A stretch of 64,000 bases of DNA from the NCBI GenBank assembly GCA_914767715.1, contig OU612070.1:4481501-4545500 (forward strand), in the 5' to 3' direction. Position numbers and translations under genes: made by a program. Source of the DNA: Membranipora membranacea. Taxonomy: Eukaryota > Bryozoa > Gymnolaemata > Cheilostomatida > Membraniporidae. Positions within the stretch are counted from its first letter, which is position 1. Every line of letters begins with the position of its first letter. This document shows, in pieces, positions 58,542-64,000 of the stretch. The notes under the pieces were generated by a model. That model saw nothing but the letters and a program-made list of their open reading frames with translations, did not search any database and was not told the origin of the DNA.

Positions 58542-59183
58542 TGATTGCGGTCCTAAAAGAATGTTACCCGCACCTTTGCATTTTCAGTAACAGGGCTTGT
58601 CCATTTAGGGTGCATCTATTTTCTGAGTGTATGTCACAGTCGGCCAATGTATGTTTTGGATAAATTAAGTTTTAAAAAAACAATTATTAGATGGTACTGC
58701 AATAAAATTTACAAACAGAAGCTCATCAATATTGGTTCCTTGTCTACTATTAATGGCAATGTTTGTGGGTAGTAATTATACATACAAGGCCTTCAGTATA
58801 AGGCGTACAATGATTGTATATCGATCAATTGTTTTTGTCAGGTTTTCACAACTTATGTACCTGTTTATGTGAATTGTTATATCATTGACTACTCATTCAT
58901 TCATTCATTTTACTACCTGAAGTCATGACAATGAGTCCCTCTCACTCCTTGGATGCACTACCAAGTAGCAAATGGCGCTTTAACTTAACTTAATCTCTTT
59001 CGATTAAAATGGTGATGTAGCGGTATATCCCGTGTCTCTGCTAATAGTTGCATGACTTGAAGAAAAATCTTTTTTTTTGGCTTTGGATCTCTCATGTTTT
59101 TGCTATTTTGAAGACTGAGTTGAGTAACATGTATCATATTTCGCAAAAGGTCTCTGTCTGTGCATGTTTTTGCTTCCATTGGT

Positions 59184-59265
59184 AGTCTAAGTGCTCAGAC
59201 TCCAAGGCGCAGGGAGTTACTTGCGCAAGTAACTCCCTGCGCCTTGGAGTCTGAGCACTTAGACT
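59184..59265. repeat. Perfect 41-bp palindrome without loop
   Basis: Arms 59184-59224 and 59225-59265 are exact reverse complements with no spacer. TTCCATTGG occurs just outside on both sides (about 59174-59182 and 59273-59281). Confidence 0.95.
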
Positions 59266-59466
59266 GTCACTATTCCATTGGCAGTTGGAGATCTCCATTC
59301 CTGTAAATTGTAAATAGTGGCCTGCTATATTTGAATCAAGCACCCTATTCAGTTTGGTAACAGATTACAGAAGAATACACTCTTGTTGAACTGTACTTGG
59401 ATTGGATTTTCCAAAAAAAAGGGGAGATATGATGGCATCAGATCAGAAAAAAGGGTATGATACACC

Positions 59467-59590
59467 CTAGATCAAGTTTGCTCCATTTTTCCCCCGTTGG
59501 AATTGCCCCCCCCCCCTCTACTGACACGCCGGCGTGTCAGTAGAGGGGGGGCAATTCCAACGGGGGAAAAATGGAGCAAACTTGATCTAG
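59467..59590. repeat. Perfect palindrome of about 60-bp arms, 8-bp direct repeat flanks
   Basis: The arms meet at CGCCGGCG (around 59530/59531) and pair throughout, except that the C-run is 11 long in the left arm and the G-run 7 long in the right. ATACACCC lies directly outside both ends (59459-59466 and 59591-59598), like an 8-bp target duplication. Confidence 0.93.
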
Positions 59591-59974
59591 ATACACCCAA
59601 TGTTTAGTTCATTGATACACCATTCCATTGGTCTAAACAAGGGTTGCTATATCTGTGACCAAGCCCAAGGACTGAAATTGACTAATTTCTTGCTGTCACT
59701 GCTGAGGTGTGTACTACTCATCAAAAGTCATTGGATTGCACCTGTCAGTGTCCAATTTAAAATCTTGAAGGATGTTATGCGGTTGATTTAGTTGTCTGCT
59801 TGACAAAAGCAAGATGTAATCTGAGAACAGCATAATAAAGATAAGACACATATTACATTTCACATTTAAGCCACACCCACAGCAATTACATTATTCCGAT
59901 TGAGTAATACTTATATGACAGTCTATGAATTAGAGTTTTCCCCTCTTTGTGTGTAGACGAGGTGAGACATGTGA

Positions 59975-60115
59975 ATTATTTTACCTGCAGGTATACTAAA
60001 TTTTCTATGTCATAGTCCGGGCAAATACCAAAGCCGAGGGATGACACAGAATTTTTTTTCCTGTATAGAAAATAAATAATTCTTTATGTCATCGTTCGTC
60101 TTCCGTAGTACAATA
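59975..60115 (-). repeat. Dispersed repeat, inverted partner of 54490-54670
   Basis: Reverse-complement match to 54490-54670, including CCGGGCAAATA, GCCGAGGGATGACACA and CGTCTTCCGTA. Confidence 0.75.
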
Positions 60116-61392
60116 ATACTGAAAGAGAAAGTAAGAAAACTAAAACTTTTAGCTTCTACCAAATAAATATCATTCATTTCTAAATCTTATTGATGTTTCT
60201 GTGACCTCTTTGACCACTTTTTACACTTTCACTTACCTTTGAACAGAGTTACAACTTCTTCTGCACATGTAGAATCACCTAAAATTGATCTCAAAATAAC
60301 CTCCATTTCTTCCAATTTCCCACATGCCAATTGCAGATGACAAATTGAAGGAAGGTTGTATGAAGGTCATAGTCTGAAATCATACTGCAAGCAGTATGAT
60401 AATGTTAATACTTTTTGAGTTATATTTACCTGTTTATGGTCCTATATCCGGTTTCTGAGGTCAAGGGGAAGAAAAGATTGTTCCCTGGTTATGTGTAAAC
60501 ATCTTCAGCTCATAAACTTGTCATCAATCAGATTGGTTAGGTTCCCATCCAGCAACTTGACATGAGAGGGGGCCGTATCACTCCATATAGCCCTTTGCAC
60601 TTGGTGTGTTGTGCACAACTACCCCTTATTTATAGATTTCACTGTGCAGCTCCAACTCTCCAAAACACCCCCTTAAACGTGTTTTTAGGCCGAGCATTGG
60701 TGGGTAAATTTTGGTGAGTCTCCCCCTGGGCTATTTAAAATATGACTGAATATAATATACAGATTCAATGAGGACTAATAAAAAAAGCGGGGAAATGAGG
60801 TACTTTGATACATATCGGGCCTATCATACCAAGGTTTTGTCTTCGTTGCTTATTGTGATAAGTTAGGGTCTTAATATAATCATTTATACCAATATTATAA
60901 ACAACATAATGATTGGTGGTGTGTGTTGTCTGACAATGACCACCACATTGTGCTGCAAAGGCTCATGGTAAAAATAGATTCAGCCTAGGTCCATAACCTA
61001 ACGCTTAACTATAACTGTCACCGCTCACAAAATGTGAAGCTGAGGATAGGCGTCTTTAAAATTGATTTCCACCTTTTATAGCAGGTTTTCCAACGTATGC
61101 ATAGTGATTGAGTGTGCTAATGGGACCCTTCAGTATTTAAAGCCTTGTTCCACAAAAACTGTGTGAATTTTACTCCTGAATAACAATAAAACTGTGAACT
61201 TATTTTAAGTAAATTTTCCCATCAAGATACTCTGCTAACCTAAACAAGCACTGCCAGACTATTCGGCCACAGTTTGTTAGAATAAGGAGAGGCATCTGAG
61301 GACATCTAAGATTGCAAAGGTGTTTCAAAATTTCTGTAGATGTTAACAGGGCTAATAAAGTGAAGGTCAGCTTTTTATCGAAATTATTTAAA

Positions 61393-61620
61393 TTAGACTA
61401 TGGACTTAGATACCAGAGGTATAATGCAGATGATGTCCGTCCATTGAACAGTCGTTGGACAAGTCTCCATGCCAATTATGGTGCATGAAATTTTTTCTGC
61501 TTGCCCAACAAAAAGATTTGTACCTCCGTCCATGCCTGTAAATTTGAGACCAAGTCCAAAATCGTTCAGTCCATCCAGCATAATGAATTGTCCTACCTTC
61601 ACGCAAAGATCGCCTGGCAA
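61393..61620 (-). CDS. Unassigned ORF, possible exon
   Basis: The frame reads VGQFIMLDGLNDFGLGLKF and later SCTIIGMETCPTTVQW, a composition that looks coding and includes two cysteines with an intervening Trp. I recognise no domain and found no partner exons. It may be chance. Confidence 0.2.
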   Translation of the reverse strand: MPGDLCVKVGQFIMLDGLNDFGLGLKFTGMDGGTNLFVGQAEKISCTIIGMETCPTTVQWTDIICIIPLVSKSIV

Positions 61621-61856
61621 TATTTTTCCTGATCATGAATAAGAAATCTTGTTCACTGCTTGCGCCTATATAGAATAGACTGTCTGTCAAACTTTGGCAA
61701 AAACATATTAGGACACCGCTTCAAGATAAATAACACCAATCTTTGTATTTATAAAGGGTAAATAATTGTGGGGATGAGGGTTTGAACGAGATTTCTTACA
61801 GGATTTCAGTTTTTGATTGTTTTTACTATTTGGGCGTGTGCTAATTGCTAATCCTC

Positions 61857-61860
<4 letters not shown>

Positions 61861-61890
<30 letters not shown>
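61861..61890. repeat. (TA)n microsatellite
   Basis: About 15 TA units, directly before a LINE-tail-like repeat. Confidence 0.95.
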
Positions 61891-61892
<2 letters not shown>

Positions 61893-61920
61893 TATACATT
61901 TATGTATATATTTATATAAT

Positions 61921-62045
61921 TTTATTGTCAATCTACAATCATCTTTATGAATGCTTTTCATGCAGTGACAGAACAAATAACTTGCAAAATAAGGAGAAGC
62001 GGAGGGACAAAGAAAAAAATACACTAGTGATAAGATCAAGAAGAT
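61921..62045 (-). repeat. LINE 3' tail-like repeat
   Basis: Matches 45440-45550 (shared TTTTCATGCAGTGACAGAACAAA and AAGCGGAG). There it lies between the T-run and the reverse transcriptase fragment, so this is probably the untranslated tail of the same non-LTR element in the same orientation. Confidence 0.6.
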
Positions 62046-63109
62046 TTGAATTATCATATTATGTTAGCAAGATATATTCAATAACAACTTTTTACTAGAT
62101 TTTTTTAAAATTAAAATTTACAATTGTCTTGACCCGTGGATTCAACGATTCTTAACCAGACCGTTAAATTGAATACATAAATAATTTTATCCTGTAGGGG
62201 ACTGTGGGTGTAGGACATTAACTAGAAACTGAACTCTATAGGGAATGGGACAATCTCAGCTTTTAAGTTCTTTTTTCACAAATCTTATGAATTATGTTTT
62301 ATACATTTGAGAGTAGCAGTCTGAATCAAAATGCTTAAGCATTTTTTAACATTGGAAGATGAAAATCAGAGGGAACCCTGCTCTATTAAGCAAACTTTTG
62401 TCCCTGTTTATTTACATATCAATTTTTTAGATACTGGTTCGATATCAAATTTGATATAGGTGCAAAGTAATTTTATAACTTTTAAATACACATTCACCAC
62501 CACTAAAAGATATCACTCATAATATGTAAAGATGCTCCGATTTTGTTACACTACGCTACACAAGGCAACTTACATGTGTTGTGACCACTTTATTGATTGG
62601 TTTGTGCTTACTGCTGGAAATTTTATTGATTTGACCGTAAAATCCCAACGATGGGGAGAATGGTGTTAATCATTTACATCACCCAAGTAACAATGGAATT
62701 AATCATCACTCAATAACCTTTGGTGTCTTCCAGCTATTGTTCTTCATGTATTTGCTATAGATTTGATGTAATACTGAGTATTTAGTAATGGTTGTGCTGG
62801 GGGGGGGAGTTGCATCAGTAACATTGTATGAATGTTATGCCTTCGCCATCCCAGAGCGCCAATGTTCTTCCATTATGGGATGAAATGTCATAATTTTGAT
62901 TTGCTTGGATCTATTTTTGTGCACACACAATTGGTTTTACAAGGTTGCACTGTAACGGTTGCCATGGACATAATCTGACCGGCAATTGTACCACTGAATT
63001 ACTTGTCAAACTCTTCCTTTTACCTCTTGCTCCTCCGTCTTTGTTTGGTCTTATACCAAGGAAGTGGACATTGTAAGTGGTGGCGTTTAAGAATTAATCC
63101 AGTCTAACA

Positions 63110-64000
63110 ATAGCTAATCAAACCATCTAGAAGATAGCAGCTCGTCCATTGTGGTACCTCGTGAGGCCAAATCCGCATGATTATCTGCAGACGGTGAGTT
63201 CCCTGATTAAACTCACTCTGTTTGTTACGAAGGTCTTGAAACGTTTCTGCTGATTCTGCAGGTAAGCCAGAACTATGGTCGAATATACCCAATACTAGGC
63301 ACCAGACACTTAGAAAGCTCTTCCATCTTTTGTGAACCAATCTTGGCAGCCAACACAGCTGCTTGAAGCTCCAATCGAGGGATAGTACTACCTTTCAGAA
63401 GAACAACTCTAGCCTTTCCAAACAAGAAACCTCACTATATTCACTTACGAGCCAACCACCCACTTTTCCCACAGCTCTGTCATACAAAGGGGGATTGGAT
63501 CATCCCACCCAGAACGTTGCATGTAGTCTGCAGAATTTGCTCTCCGATTGGAGTCTCAGGTGATAAGAAACCTAGTGGATCAAAGATACTAGCAACAGTG
63601 GTCAGAATGGATCGACGAGTGTGTATACATGTTTGGGCTGACATCCTTGATACTGGCTTGAAGGAAAAGGTATCGGTCCTTGCATTCCAATTTATACCAA
63701 GCGCTGTCTCAGACACCTGATCACTTTCTCCACCCACAAAATGATTCAACTCAAAGGCAAGACTCTCCTTAGGCATAGACATAAGTACCTCAGAACCTTT
63801 CGACATAAACTTATGAAGCTTGAGATTGGCTTGTTTGAAGATTTCCGAGGTATCCTTCAACAACTTCACTGCAGCATTCACATCCTCACAGCTTGATAAA
63901 CCATCATCGACATAGAAACAGTTCTTTATGAACCACTGTGAGTATTGGTGATCATTTCCATGGTCCTTGGCCACTTGGAGTAACCCAAACTTGGCACATC
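63110..64000 (-). pseudogene. BEL/Pao pol fragment running off the window
   Basis: The minus-strand frame at 63974-63480 is open and repeats the RT sequence of the element at 47541-53733, including FYVDD at 63917-63903. It then continues into sequence missing from that copy (TVASIFDPLGFLSPETPIG, the RT-to-A17 junction). Below 63480 other frames show LLKGSTIPRLELQAAVLA and ADLASRGTTMDEL, the conserved RNase H-region motifs, with frameshifts and probably a deletion. The fragment stops near 63110. The 5' part lies beyond 64000. Confidence 0.88.

Larger units (their letters stand above)
58542..63100. other. Mostly repeats, no confirmed gene
   Basis: Contains two perfect palindromes (59184-59265 and 59467-59590), an inverted dispersed repeat (59975-60115), an AT microsatellite (61861-61890) and a LINE-tail-like repeat (61921-62045). 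Elsewhere nothing is recognised. Confidence 0.5.

Overview
This window comes from an animal nuclear genome, most likely an AT-rich invertebrate; the lineage cannot be fixed from the sequence. Signs of this are split genes with GT-AG introns, a TATA-type promoter, animal solute carriers, BEL/Pao and other LTR retrotransposons, tRNA-derived SINEs, many small inverted-repeat DNA elements and a 200-N assembly gap. Prokaryotic features (operons, ribosome binding sites, CRISPR) are absent. ORFs are short because exons are short, so genes were rebuilt by hand from splice sites and reading phase.

Two transporter genes, both on +, are intact. An SLC5-type sodium:solute symporter (5595-15939) assembles from 15 exons into 615 codons with every phase matching. 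An SLC16-type monocarboxylate transporter-like gene (41104-45047) assembles from 6 exons into 543 codons, and all five of its introns are phase 1. The promoter and first three exons of the SLC5 gene are duplicated at about 25640-27892 as a broken copy. One dispersed repeat carrying AATAAA lies just past the stop codon of both transporters. A third, unrecognised gene may end with a chain of tiny phase-consistent exons at 55013-58541 (+).

The most interesting object is a 7.9-kb DNA element at 17110-25014. It has GC-rich inverted ends, a 6-bp target duplication (AATTTT), subterminal TCTATAA-type repeats and an empty-site paralogue at 30209-30925. On the minus strand it carries a decayed multi-exon gene for a protein of roughly 1,200 residues: a Cys-rich cluster, a D...PD-AVHAGK segment, a beta-propeller-like part and a C-terminal CEHHFS motif. 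I cannot place it in a named transposon superfamily. A 1.4-kb foldback element with TTAA target duplication sits inside one of its exons.

Region by region: 1-3400 holds nested TTAA and hAT-like elements; 3401-4455 is a 15-bp minisatellite; 4780-15939 is the SLC5 gene; 16298-25590 is repeats plus the 7.9-kb element; 25640-27892 is the partial SLC5 copy; 27893-36300 is mostly empty apart from small MITEs and the gap; 36496-39036 is a tandem LTR element without genes; 41104-45047 is the SLC16 gene; 47541-53733 is an internally deleted BEL/Pao element; 53734-63100 has the possible small-exon gene, perfect hairpins and repeats; 63110-64000 is a second, inverted BEL/Pao fragment running off the window. 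Several perfect palindromes flanked by short direct repeats are scattered through the window and could be real snap-back mutations or assembly artefacts.
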